From Methanosarcinaceae archaeon (GTDB lineage: Archaea; Halobacteriota; Methanosarcinia; Methanosarcinales; Methanosarcinaceae): a stretch of DNA of 7,251 nucleotides. The notes below the pieces were generated by a model. The model saw nothing but the letters and a program-made list of their open reading frames with translations. It searched no databases and was not told the origin of the DNA. The number at the start of each line of letters is the position of its first letter. Within the stretch, counting starts at the first letter, position 1. The DNA is taken from assembly GCA_030609665.1 (NCBI GenBank), contig JAUWBW010000095.1:1-7251 (forward strand), written 5' to 3'. Positions 1 to 6,851 of this stretch are shown piece after piece. A program made the position numbers and the translations under genes.

Positions 1-2822
1 GCAACCGTGATAAGAGCCGCACCCTCAAGCGGAGGTGGAGAACCTGCACCAACCTGAGACTTAAAGAAAGCAGCCTCAAAGGAATCAGCCATGCCCAAAA
101 CTTCACCTGTCGAGCGCATTTCGGGACCCAATACAGGATCGACCTCAGGGAACATGTTGAATGGAAACGTAGTTTCCTTAACCCCAAAGTGAGGATACGT
201 GCGCTGATGAGTGTCCATTTCCTTCAATTTGCCACCCATCATGACCTCTGTCGCAATGCGTGCCATAGACACACCGGTTACCTTGGACACCAGCGGAACC
301 GTTCTGGATGCCCGTGGATTCGCTTCGATGATGTACACTTTTCCGTCTTTGATGGCATACTGGATATTCATGAGTCCCACAACTTTAAGATCGGTTGCGA
401 TACGGCGCGTGTATTCGTTGAGAGTATTCATCTGTTCTTCAGATATGCCCACAGGAGGCAAAACACAGGCACTGTCACCGGAATGGATGCCGGCCTGCTC
501 GATGTGCTCCATTATTGATGGAATAAATACATCAGTACCGTCAGATATTGCATCCACCTCGCACTCCAGCGCATCCTCAAGGAACTTGTCTATGAGCATT
601 GGTTTTTCAGGTGTGATCTCTATTGCACCTGCAACGTATTTTGTAAGCATTTCATCGTCATAGACGATCTCCATGCCCCTGCCACCAAGAACATATGAAG
701 GACGAACCATAACCGGATATCCAATACGTTCAGCCGCATCCAGTGCTTCCTCCAATGTCGTTGCTGTCCCAGGATCAGGCATTGGTATCTCAAGTTTCCT
801 GATTACGTCCGCAAACAGTTCACGGTCCTCTGCAAGGTCTATGCTCTTGACAGACGTACCAAGTATTTTAACACCTGCTTCTTCAAGTTCTGCGGCAATG
901 TTGAGTGGAGTCTGACCGCCGAACTGTACGATAGCACCTTCCGGCTTTTCCTTTTCGTAGATACTCAACACATCTTCAACAGTGACAGGCTCAAAGTACA
1001 ATTTATCAGAAGTATCATAATCTGTTGACACCGTTTCAGGATTACAGTTGACTATTATAGACTCGTATCCAAGGTCTTTTAACGTAAATGCAGCATGAAC
1101 ACAAGTGTAATCGAATTCGATCCCCTGTCCGATCCTGTTCGGCCCGCCGCCGATGATCATGACCTTCTTATTGTTGGATACAGGAACTTCATCATCTGCA
1201 TTGTAGGTGGAATAATAGTAGGCCGCATCCTCTGCTCCGCTGACAGGTACAATATTCCATGCCTGTTTTAATCCAAGGGACAGGCGCTGCTGTCGTATCA
1301 CTTTTTCCGGCACATCAAGGATCTGGCCCAGATACTTGTCTGAGAAACCGTCCTTCTTTGCCTGGATGAACAGGTCATCCGGCACCTTGCCGCCTTTATG
1401 TTTGAGCACTTCCTCTTCCAGTTCCACAAGTTCCTTCATCTGCTGCAAGAACCAGTGTTTGATATGGGTTATCTCAAACAATTCATCTACTGGCATCCCT
1501 TTTCGCAGGGCTTCGTATATGATGAACTGGCGCATGGATGAAGGTTCCACCAGAAGTTTCCGCAATTCGTCAAGTGGAAGTTCGTTGAAGTTATTTACAA
1601 ATCCAAGCCCGTAACGGCCTGTTTCCAGTGAACGAATGGCTTTTTGGAATGCTTCCTTGTAGTTCTTACCTATACTCATTGCCTCGCCGACAGCGCGCAT
1701 CTGTGTGCCGAGCTGGTCGATCGCACCCGGGAATTTTTCAAATGCCCAGCGCGCGAACTTTATGACAACATAGTCGCCTGATGGCGTGTATTTTTCAAGT
1801 GTACCGTCGCGCCAGTAGGGAATATCCTCAAGCAGCAAGCCGCCTGCGAGTTTTGCAGACACAAGTGCGATCGGGAATCCGGTTGCTTTTGAAGCGAGTG
1901 CCGATGAGCGTGATGTACGGGGATTGATCTCAATTACAACCACACGTCCTGTTTCAGGATCATGGGCGAACTGCACATTAGTACCACCTGTCACGCCAAT
2001 TGCATCGACAATGCGGTATGAATAATCCTGCAGGCGATCCTGGAGTGCCTGATCGATCGTGAGCATCGGGGCGGAACAGAAACTGTCGCCTGTGTGAACG
2101 CCCATAGCATCGATATTCTCAATGAAACAGACAGTGATCTTGTTACCATTTGCATCCCGCACAGCCTCAAGTTCGAGTTCCTCCCAGCCGAGCACGGATT
2201 CTTCCACAAGGATCTGCCCGATGTGACTGGCAGCAATACCCCTTGCAGCAATGGTACGGAGTTCATCAATATTATAAGCGAATCCGCCGCCTGTACCGCC
2301 CATCGTATATGCAGGCCGGATAACCACAGGGTAGCCGATCTCCTTTGCGATCTTCTCTGCTCCTTCAACACTGAAGGTTGCATCACTGCGGGCAGTCTCA
2401 ACACCGACACTGTCCATTGTCTCTTTAAAAGTAGTACGGTCCTCGCCCCTCTTGATCGCATCGACCTGTACGCCGATAATCTCTACGCCGTATTTTTTCA
2501 GGATCCCTTTCTCGTCAAGTTCAAAGGACAGGTTCAGGGCTTTCTGGCCGCCAAGGTTTGGCAGCAATGCGTCAGGACGCTCCTTGTCTATGATCTTCTC
2601 AAGGGTTTCGATGTTCAACGGCTCGATATAAGTAGTATCTGCCATGCCCGGATCGGTCATGATGGTTGCAGGATTAGAATTGACGAGCACGATCTCATAA
2701 CCAAGCTGGCGCAGAGCCTTGCAGGCTTGTGTGCCGGAATAATCGAATTCTGCGGCCTGGCCGATGAGTATCGGACCGGACCCTATAATTAGTACTTTGT
2801 GAATGTCCTCTCGCTTTTGCAT
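1..2822 (-). CDS. carB: Carbamoyl-phosphate synthase large subunit, C-terminus outside window
   Basis: This is the large, synthetase subunit of carbamoyl-phosphate synthetase. With ammonia delivered from glutamine by CarA, it makes carbamoyl phosphate from bicarbonate and two ATP for pyrimidine and arginine synthesis. The reading frame is consistent wherever I translated it, from the ATG at 2822 to the window edge (940 codons; the family is about 1070). The first half starts with the nucleotide-fold motif IIGSGPILIGQAAEFDYSG (residues 12-30) and has the ATP-grasp metal-ligand motif EINPRTSRSSALASKATG with E298 and N300, one residue off E. coli E299/N301. The second half repeats this: IIGGGPNRIGQGIEFDY from about residue 556 and IEANPRASRTVP with E833/N835. 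The window ends at the boundary of the C-terminal allosteric (MGS-like) domain. The two halves are in one chain, unlike the split CarB of some methanogens. A ribosome-binding site AAGGTGA precedes the ATG by 5 bases. No carA lies upstream. Confidence 0.97.
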   Translation of the reverse strand, partial: MQKREDIHKVLIIGSGPILIGQAAEFDYSGTQACKALRQLGYEIVLVNSNPATIMTDPGMADTTYIEPLNIETLEKIIDKERPDALLPNLGGQKALNLSFELDEKGILKKYGVEIIGVQVDAIKRGEDRTTFKETMDSVGVETARSDATFSVEGAEKIAKEIGYPVVIRPAYTMGGTGGGFAYNIDELRTIAARGIAASHIGQILVEESVLGWEELELEAVRDANGNKITVCFIENIDAMGVHTGDSFCSAPMLTIDQALQDRLQDYSYRIVDAIGVTGGTNVQFAHDPETGRVVVIEINPRTSRSSALASKATGFPIALVSAKLAGGLLLEDIPYWRDGTLEKYTPSGDYVVIKFARWAFEKFPGAIDQLGTQMRAVGEAMSIGKNYKEAFQKAIRSLETGRYGLGFVNNFNELPLDELRKLLVEPSSMRQFIIYEALRKGMPVDELFEITHIKHWFLQQMKELVELEEEVLKHKGGKVPDDLFIQAKKDGFSDKYLGQILDVPEKVIRQQRLSLGLKQAWNIVPVSGAEDAAYYYSTYNADDEVPVSNNKKVMIIGGGPNRIGQGIEFDYTCVHAAFTLKDLGYESIIVNCNPETVSTDYDTSDKLYFEPVTVEDVLSIYEKEKPEGAIVQFGGQTPLNIAAELEEAGVKILGTSVKSIDLAEDRELFADVIRKLEIPMPDPGTATTLEEALDAAERIGYPVMVRPSYVLGGRGMEIVYDDEMLTKYVAGAIEITPEKPMLIDKFLEDALECEVDAISDGTDVFIPSIMEHIEQAGIHSGDSACVLPPVGISEEQMNTLNEYTRRIATDLKVVGLMNIQYAIKDGKVYIIEANPRASRTVPLVSKVTGVSMARIATEVMMGGKLKEMDTHQRTYPHFGVKETTFPFNMFPEVDPVLGPEMRSTGEVLGMADSFEAAFFKSQVGAGSPPPLEGAALITV

Positions 2823-2826
2823 GTCT

Positions 2827-2833
2827 TCACCTT
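2827..2833 (-). promoter_or_regulatory. Ribosome-binding site of carB
   Basis: On the minus strand this reads AAGGTGA, 5 bases ahead of the ATG at 2822. It matches the GGAGGTGATC anti-16S consensus of methanogens and fixes the carB start, which also gives the usual short N-terminus (MQKREDIHKVLIIG). Confidence 0.8.
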
Positions 2834-2912
2834 CTCTTGAATATGTATCATTGCTTAAGTTGTTTTTGATATGGAATGCCTTATTTCAGTTTCAGAATTA
2901 TTTTGCCACTTT

Positions 2913-2920
2913 GTATATTT
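2913..2920 (-). promoter_or_regulatory. Possible TATA box for carB
   Basis: The minus strand reads AAATATAC here within an AT-rich stretch. A start of transcription about 25 bases downstream would give a carB leader of roughly 65 bases. The assignment rests only on resemblance to archaeal TATA elements; other AT-rich candidates exist between 2840 and 2960. It implies carB has its own promoter although no carA precedes it. Confidence 0.35.
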
Positions 2921-2956
2921 GATCGTAGTCTTTATTTTAGTATAGCCATTATTCGT

Positions 2957-3569
2957 GTGATCGACCTCCTGACATTCGACGGCGCGCCAGGTGGCACAGG
3001 TATGAGCCCATGGCCTATGATGGAAGAATGGGGTATTCCGACATTCTATCTCCAGTCACTTGTCTATGAGTTCGCAGAAAAACTCAGTAAGAAAGGCGCG
3101 AGAGTACCTGACCTTGCAATAGCAGGCGGTTTCTCAAGTGAAGATGGCATCTACAAAGCAATCGCAATGGGCGCCATACGTCAAGGCTGTGTGTCTTGGC
3201 CGTGCAGCAATGATCCCCGGAATGGTGGGTAAGAACATCGGAAAGTGGCTTGCTGAAGAAAACCTCCCAAAGACCGTTTCCGAGTTTGGTCACAGACCAC
3301 AGGAGATCTTTGTGCACTATGAAGAACTGGAAGAACGCTATGGCGCTGACATGAAGAATGTGCCTCTTGGTGCGATCGGTATCTACTCATATGCCGAGAA
3401 GACAAAGGTCGGACTCCAGCAACTTATGGCAGGATCCAGAAGGTTCAATCTTTCAACGATCGGACGCAATGATGTTATGGCATTGACAGAAGAGGCCGCA
3501 AAGATATCCGGCATCGATTTTGTGATGGATGCTTACAGGGACGTTGCAGAGCAGATTCTGGACGACTAA
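2957..3569 (+). pseudogene. Remnant of FMN-binding glutamate synthase-family protein
   Basis: This is the C-terminal part of the archaeal/bacterial FMN-binding glutamate synthase-like family (related to the GltB synthase domain, TIM-barrel FMN enzymes). Recognisable sequence begins at IDLLTFDGAPGG (2960) and includes GMSPWPMMEEWGIPTFY, DLAIAGGFSSEDGIYKAIAMGA, then MIPGMVGKNI, VGLQQLMAGSRRF and the end at 3567-3569 (TAA). Two lesions are visible. First, the N-terminal ~300 or more residues are absent: 5' of 2957 is AT-rich DNA belonging to the carB promoter. Second, the frame shifts near 3174-3177: GGCGCCATACGTC would read through as ...MGAPYVKAV... if it were GGCGCCCCATACGTC, so two C bases appear to be missing. 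After that the second frame is open to the end. The rest is well conserved, so decay is recent or the shift is a base-calling error in a C run. A product starting at the in-frame ATG 2876 or GTG 2957 would lack half the barrel and has no visible ribosome-binding site. Confidence 0.85.
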
Positions 3570-3595
3570 GATTCGTACATAAATATATCATTGTG

Positions 3596-3640
3596 AAGCA
3601 GGTGGATTTCCACTTGCTTGCGTTTTCTTTTTCTATTTTC
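3596..3640 (+). terminator. Hairpin plus T-rich terminator after the glutamate synthase remnant
   Basis: AAGCAGGTGG (3596-3605) pairs with CCACTTGCTT (3610-3619) with one G-U pair and a 4-base loop. It is followed by a T-rich run (GCGTTTTCTTTTTC). It lies 26 bases after the stop of the remnant and ahead of the npdG promoter. Its intactness suggests the original gene was the last of its transcript. Confidence 0.6.
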
Positions 3641-3663
3641 TGATTGTCTCAGCGCTGGCTTTG

Positions 3664-3674
3664 TTTTTATATTT
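3664..3674 (+). promoter_or_regulatory. Probable TATA box of npdG
   Basis: TTTTTATATTT resembles the methanogen TATA consensus. Initiation about 25 bases downstream would give a leader of roughly 20-25 bases before the ATG at 3717. A second AT-rich candidate (CATATATTTG, 3685-3694) lies closer and would give an almost leaderless mRNA. The ribosome-binding signal is weak: GGTATC at 3708-3713 resembles GGTGATC. Confidence 0.45.
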
Positions 3675-3716
3675 CTAACCGACACATATATTTGTTAAGA
3701 TTAATATGGTATCGTC

Positions 3717-4436
3717 ATGAAAATCGCCATACTTGGAGGGACTGGTAACATTGGAAAAGGCTTTGCCCTGCGCTTGAGCTATAAGCACGAAGTGACCATA
3801 GGCTCCCGTAATATCGAAAAGGCAAAAGCATCTGCTGCTGAATATAATGATATCTTGAAAAAATATGGCAGCAACGACAATATTGAAGGTACTGATAATA
3901 AGACCGCTGCACAAAATGCAGATATTGTACTTTTGGCTATTAGATATGAGAACATCCCATCGGTCATTGAATTGATCAATCCTATTCTTGATAAGCAGAT
4001 CATCGTCTCGGTTGTAGTTCCAATGGCAAAGGACCGCTGTTATATCAATCAAGATCCATCTCCATTGAAAATCCCTGTTTCCCCTGAAGATTATAATGCA
4101 AATTATTTCTGCTACACCACTCCACCGGCAGGAAGTGCAGCACAGGAGATCGCTATGCTTTTACCGGAAGGTATAGAACTTGTTTCGTCATTCCATAATG
4201 TTCCGGCACACACTCTGGCCAATCTTGACATGGAACTTAATTATGATATAGGGGTATGCGGAAACAGCATGTACTCAAAAAGTATCGTATCCGATCTGGT
4301 GCGCAGCATACCAAACCTGCGTCCGCTTGACGTGGGACCCCTCGAAACATCAGCCATGGTCGAGTCACTTACACCGCTTATGATAAACATTGCTTCACGG
4401 AATCAGATGAAGAATCTTGGCATTAAGTTCGTGTAG
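3717..4436 (+). CDS. npdG: F420H2:NADP+ oxidoreductase (F420-dependent NADP reductase)
   Basis: The 239-residue protein matches the family of Archaeoglobus fulgidus Fno, a soluble enzyme moving hydride between coenzyme F420 and NADP, which supplies NADPH for biosynthesis in methanogens. The N-terminal Rossmann motif GGTGNIGKGFALRL (residues 7-20) is followed by S30-R31 at the end of the second strand; with T9 these are the residues expected to hold the NADP 2'-phosphate. The middle contains VVPMAKD and the SSFHNVPAHTLANLD segment (family: SALHTIPAARFANLD), and the C-terminus has the typical LRPLDVGPLETSAMVESLTPLMINI and ends GIKFV, close to the Fno ending GIKFL. Length is near normal (Fno is a little over 210) with an extra loop around residues 40-60 and another near 108-125. 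It has its own promoter and lies between the broken glutamate synthase and glnA. A reductant link to nitrogen assimilation is possible but is inference. Confidence 0.93.
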   Translation: MKIAILGGTGNIGKGFALRLSYKHEVTIGSRNIEKAKASAAEYNDILKKYGSNDNIEGTDNKTAAQNADIVLLAIRYENIPSVIELINPILDKQIIVSVVVPMAKDRCYINQDPSPLKIPVSPEDYNANYFCYTTPPAGSAAQEIAMLLPEGIELVSSFHNVPAHTLANLDMELNYDIGVCGNSMYSKSIVSDLVRSIPNLRPLDVGPLETSAMVESLTPLMINIASRNQMKNLGIKFV

Positions 4437-4483
4437 TTTTATGTTAACGTTATTGTTGCATTTTCTCGTAACTCTTAATTGTC

Positions 4484-4514
4484 TAATGTGCTGTTTTACA
4501 AATACGCAACATTA
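4484..4514 (+). promoter_or_regulatory. Inverted repeat upstream of the glnA TATA box
   Basis: TAATGT (4484-4489) and ACATTA (4509-4514) are perfect inverted copies about 25 bases centre to centre, roughly two helical turns, just upstream of the likely TATA box. This is where an activator or repressor dimer could bind. I find no clear GGAA-N6-TTCC or GGTA-N6-TACC palindrome of the NrpR type in 4437-4596, so no regulator is named. In AT-rich DNA a 6-base pair can arise by chance. Confidence 0.25.
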
Positions 4515-4524
4515 CCAAAAACAT

Positions 4525-4533
4525 GATATATCT
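4525..4533 (+). promoter_or_regulatory. Probable TATA box of glnA
   Basis: GATATATCT preceded by the A-rich CCAAAAACAT (possible BRE) fits an archaeal promoter. Initiation near 4550-4555 would give a leader of about 45 bases to the ATG at 4597. Confidence 0.5.
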
Positions 4534-4586
4534 AAAAACCAGATTATCATGCACAAGAAGATTAAACAAATATGAGTAAATTACGC

Positions 4587-4593
4587 AGGCGAT
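4587..4593 (+). promoter_or_regulatory. Ribosome-binding site of glnA
   Basis: AGGCGAT, one base different from AGGTGAT, sits 3 bases before the ATG at 4597. It supports this start over the out-of-frame ATG at 4572. Confidence 0.5.
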
Positions 4594-4596
4594 TTA

Positions 4597-5931
4597 ATGA
4601 ATATCAACACAAAAGAAGATGCACTCAGATCGATCGAAGAACATAATGTGAAATTTATCCGGCTTCAGTTCACAGATATCCAGGGTGTTGTGAAAGATGT
4701 TGAGATCCCGGTGACACAGATTGAAAAAGCACTGGACAGCGGCATATCATTTGATGGTTCATCCGTAGAAGGTTTTGTCAGGATAGACGAATCTGACATG
4801 GTTCTAAAACCCGATGTTTCATCGTTTGCAATTTTACCATGGAACAAAGAAAAGGGAGTCGTCGCACGAGTTATTTGCGATGTATACACACCTGATGGTA
4901 AACCGTTCAAAGGCGACCCCAGATACGTGCTTAAAAAAGTGCTTAAGCAAGCAGAAGAGATGGGTTTTATACTTAATGTCGGACCTGAATTGGAATTCTT
5001 TTTATTCGAGAAATTAAACGGAAAAGCAACCACAATTCCACACGACTTTGGCAGGTACTTTGAGTTTGCACCTGCTGATCTTGCAGAAGATATCAGACGT
5101 GACATCGTACTCACACTTACCAGTCTGGGTTTTGACATCGAAGCGTCGCATCATGAAGTTGCATTCGGGCAGCATGAGATCGATTTTAAATACGGGGATG
5201 CCCTTGTGACTGCAGACAATGTAATGACTTTCAGGTATGTAACCCGAACTATTGCAAAGGTCAATGGTCTGCATGCGACTTTCATGCCAAAACCGATATT
5301 TGGCGAGAACGGATCCGGCATGCATGTTAACCTGTCACTATCAAATATAGATACAAGCGATAATGCATTTTACGATCCGAACGGTGAAATGCAGATAAGT
5401 GATACCACACGTCATTTCATCGGCGGAGTGCTCAAGCACGTCAAAGCAATAACTGCGATATCCAACCCTCTTGTAAATTCATACAAGCGGCTCGTCCCGG
5501 GTTATGAGGCACCGGTTAATATTGCATGGTCAGGAGCGAACAGGAGTTCCCTGATACGCATACCCGCAGCCCGTGGTAAAAGTACCCGCGTAGAACTTCG
5601 AAACCCAGATCCATCATGCAACCCGTATCTCACATTTGCAGCAATTCTTGCAGCCGGCATGGATGGTATCAAGAACAAGATCGACCCCGGCAATCCAATT
5701 GATGTGAATATATTCGATCTGTCCGAGGCAGAACGTAATGAAATGGGAATTGGGAGCCTGCCAAACACCTTGAAAGATGCCATCTACTACCTCTCAAAAG
5801 ACGATGTGCTAAGAGATGCTCTTGGTCCTCATGTACTTGATAATGTCATGCGACTGGCAAAAGCCGAGTGGGATGCATATAGGATCCAGGTTCATGATTG
5901 GGAGATACAGAGGTATTTGAATACAGTTTAG
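4597..5931 (+). CDS. glnA: Glutamine synthetase, type I-alpha
   Basis: This enzyme makes glutamine from glutamate, ammonia and ATP as a cytoplasmic dodecamer. The protein is 444 residues, the typical length of the GSI-alpha class (as in Bacillus subtilis). Visible signatures are the beta-grasp start with FDGSSVEGF (52-60), the metal/ATP motif GPELEFF (129-135), ASHHEVAFGQHEIDF (183-197), the ATP loop KPIFGENGSGMH (232-243), the active-site flap KRLVPGYEAP with E304, and NRSSLIRIP followed by ELRNPDPSCNPYL. R62 in EGFVRIDESDM matches the arginine used for glutamine feedback inhibition in B. subtilis GS. The position of the adenylylation tyrosine of GSI-beta enzymes reads NIFDLSEAE, with F instead of Y, so adenylylation is not expected. 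R91 and the pair R167-R168 lie where methanogen enzymes are reported to bind 2-oxoglutarate as activator; that assignment is by recall, not alignment. It has its own promoter and probably shares its transcript with the acetyltransferase. Confidence 0.98.
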   Translation: MNINTKEDALRSIEEHNVKFIRLQFTDIQGVVKDVEIPVTQIEKALDSGISFDGSSVEGFVRIDESDMVLKPDVSSFAILPWNKEKGVVARVICDVYTPDGKPFKGDPRYVLKKVLKQAEEMGFILNVGPELEFFLFEKLNGKATTIPHDFGRYFEFAPADLAEDIRRDIVLTLTSLGFDIEASHHEVAFGQHEIDFKYGDALVTADNVMTFRYVTRTIAKVNGLHATFMPKPIFGENGSGMHVNLSLSNIDTSDNAFYDPNGEMQISDTTRHFIGGVLKHVKAITAISNPLVNSYKRLVPGYEAPVNIAWSGANRSSLIRIPAARGKSTRVELRNPDPSCNPYLTFAAILAAGMDGIKNKIDPGNPIDVNIFDLSEAERNEMGIGSLPNTLKDAIYYLSKDDVLRDALGPHVLDNVMRLAKAEWDAYRIQVHDWEIQRYLNTV

Positions 5932-5953
5932 ATATTGTTTGTCTCAATCAAAT

Positions 5954-6469
5954 ATGGGATCTGATCTAACAATACGGGAAGCAGACCTTAGTGATCACCA
6001 TCCAATATGTAAGTTCATAGAACTTGTGGATGGTGATTTTTTTCCACTTTTAAGTGTAAGACCAGATGGTATTGTGGGCAGGGTCGAAAGATCACTTGCA
6101 AAAAGTGATTCTAATTATCTGATCGTAGAAACAGGCGCTTCAATTCCGAATACATCTAATGACGATGATGAATCTATTTTAGCCCTATTGGGATATAAAA
6201 AATTCTGGAAGGGGGTAAACAATGCATACATCTCGTTTGTTGCTGTCCATCCTGATCGTCGCAACACGGGTATAAGTTCGATGCTTATGCGTATGATCGA
6301 AGATAAACTGCGTTTAGAGAATATCAGGCATATGTATGTCTGCACATGGTCAACAAACAAAGCTGCAGTACAGTTTTATGAAAAGATCGGATACAACGTT
6401 CACCATGTCATAAAAGATGACCGAGGTGTTGGTATCGATACTGTATTTTACAGGATGGATATCCAATAA
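5954..6469 (+). CDS. GNAT-family N-acetyltransferase
   Basis: This protein would transfer an acetyl group from acetyl-CoA to an unidentified amine. It has the GNAT layout (residue numbers from the ATG): LTIREADLSDHHPI near the start, then the core strand YISFVAVHPD leading into the pyrophosphate loop RRNTGIS and helix SMLMRMIEDKLRL, and the C-terminal motif NKAAVQFYEKIGY. The loop follows Q/R-x-x-G-x-G/A except that the last position is Ser. An acidic insertion (NDDDES) lies before the LLGYKKFW strand. Length of 171 residues is normal. The start is uncertain: the ATG at 5954 gives MGSDLTIREAD, while an in-frame TTG at 5939 would add five residues and lie 7 bases after the glnA stop. Neither has a clear ribosome-binding site. 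The tight spacing suggests co-transcription with glnA and translational coupling. Substrate could be a protein N-terminus, a lysine or a small amine; nothing in the sequence decides this. Confidence 0.88.
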   Translation: MGSDLTIREADLSDHHPICKFIELVDGDFFPLLSVRPDGIVGRVERSLAKSDSNYLIVETGASIPNTSNDDDESILALLGYKKFWKGVNNAYISFVAVHPDRRNTGISSMLMRMIEDKLRLENIRHMYVCTWSTNKAAVQFYEKIGYNVHHVIKDDRGVGIDTVFYRMDIQ

Positions 6470-6574
6470 ACTGAAGTTTTAGGAACGGGAATGCATATAA
6501 TTTTTCGATCATATATCAATTAAAGTTACTTAAGTTGCACTTAATTCACTTCAATGTCACAAAAAATGAATATA
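6470..6574. promoter_or_regulatory. AT-rich promoter-like region with a palindrome
   Basis: This stretch follows the acetyltransferase stop and is very AT-rich (6501-6570 is about 24% G+C). It holds two TATA-like elements on the plus strand, CATATAAT (6494-6501) and CATATATCA (6510-6518), and a perfect palindrome TTAAGT-TGC-ACTTAA (6530-6544) at about the distance of a transcription start from them. CACTTAATT is followed directly by CACTTCAAT, an imperfect 9-base tandem repeat. Together these could be the promoter and control site of the structured segment that follows. An A6 run (6561-6566) would be a T6 stop signal for a minus-strand transcript coming from gatB. Confidence 0.4.
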
Positions 6575-6775
6575 ATGGTGGTGGTGGGAGCCTTTCTCCT
6601 TCCTCGCTCCCGGATATCAGCCAACCCCATAGTGTGCCCCCAATTCAAGCATGCTACATGGCTATATCTTTCTTTTACAAAACGCATACTGCATTTTCTG
6701 CCAAAAACCTGTGTAAGTTTTGGGATTTCACACCCAAGGGCAGATTCTTTTGCAGATGGCTTTGTCCACCACCAT
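6575..6775 (+). ncRNA. Candidate structured noncoding RNA of unknown family
   Basis: This 201-base segment is about 47% G+C between flanks of about 24-27%, and folds by eye into a closed four-way junction. P1 is ATGGTGGTGG (6575-6584) with CCACCACCAT (6766-6775), 10 perfect pairs. P2 is GGGAGC (6586-6591) with GCTCCC (6606-6611), with a pyrimidine-only loop apart from no purine in its 14 bases. P3 is GATAT-C-AGCCA (6613-6623) with TGGCTATATC (6659-6668), 10 pairs with one bulged C, continued by TAGTGTGC (6630-6637) with GCATGCTA (6649-6656). P4 is CTGCA (6689-6693) with TGCAG (6751-6755), then TCTGCC (6697-6702) with GGCAGA (6739-6744), capped by TTGGG/CCCAA (6720-6724/6733-6737). The inner P3 helix has two tandem G-U pairs that would be A-C mismatches on the other strand, favouring plus. 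I do not recognise it as RNase P RNA, SRP RNA, a tRNA or a known riboswitch. It could instead be a 3' untranslated structure of gatB or a small miniature element. Confidence 0.45.
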
Positions 6776-6851
6776 ACCATATCTCCACATATTGGATGGG
6801 ATTTATTGATATGGTAAATAAAGCTATGTTTTAATAATACTAGGCTTTTTT
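6775..6851 (+). terminator. Possible terminator of the structured RNA
   Basis: TACCATATC (6775-6783) and GATATGGTA (6808-6816) form a 9-bp inverted repeat with a 24-base loop, directly after the last base of the P1 helix. The AT-rich sequence after it leads to a T6 run at 6846-6851. Archaeal termination depends mainly on T-rich tracts, so the T run is the main evidence and the hairpin is secondary. Confidence 0.35.

Noticed and set aside
189..915. Plus-strand open frames of 80-150 codons at 189-518, 211-663 and 673-915
   Set aside because: They lie antisense to carB, whose frame on the minus strand gives clear CarB motifs at these positions; their translations resemble no protein and are low in complexity (Ser-rich).
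1991..2461. Minus-strand open frame of 156 codons
   Set aside because: It is out of frame with carB on the same strand, and the carB frame shows the family motifs.
2094..2792. Long plus-strand open frame of 232 codons
   Set aside because: It is fully antisense to the conserved N-terminal half of carB. Its openness follows from carB codon bias.
3138..3569. Separate small gene starting at ATG 3138
   Set aside because: From about 3175 onward it is the second frame of the broken glutamate synthase. The residues before the shift (MKMASTKQSQW) do not belong to the family and come from the wrong frame.
3675..4052. Minus-strand frames antisense to npdG
   Set aside because: The plus-strand frame matches the F420-dependent NADP reductase family from end to end.
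4572..4646. 25-codon upstream frame (ATG at 4572) overlapping the glnA start
   Set aside because: No ribosome-binding site precedes it, and the AGGCGAT site serves the glnA ATG at 4597. Such short frames are common by chance.
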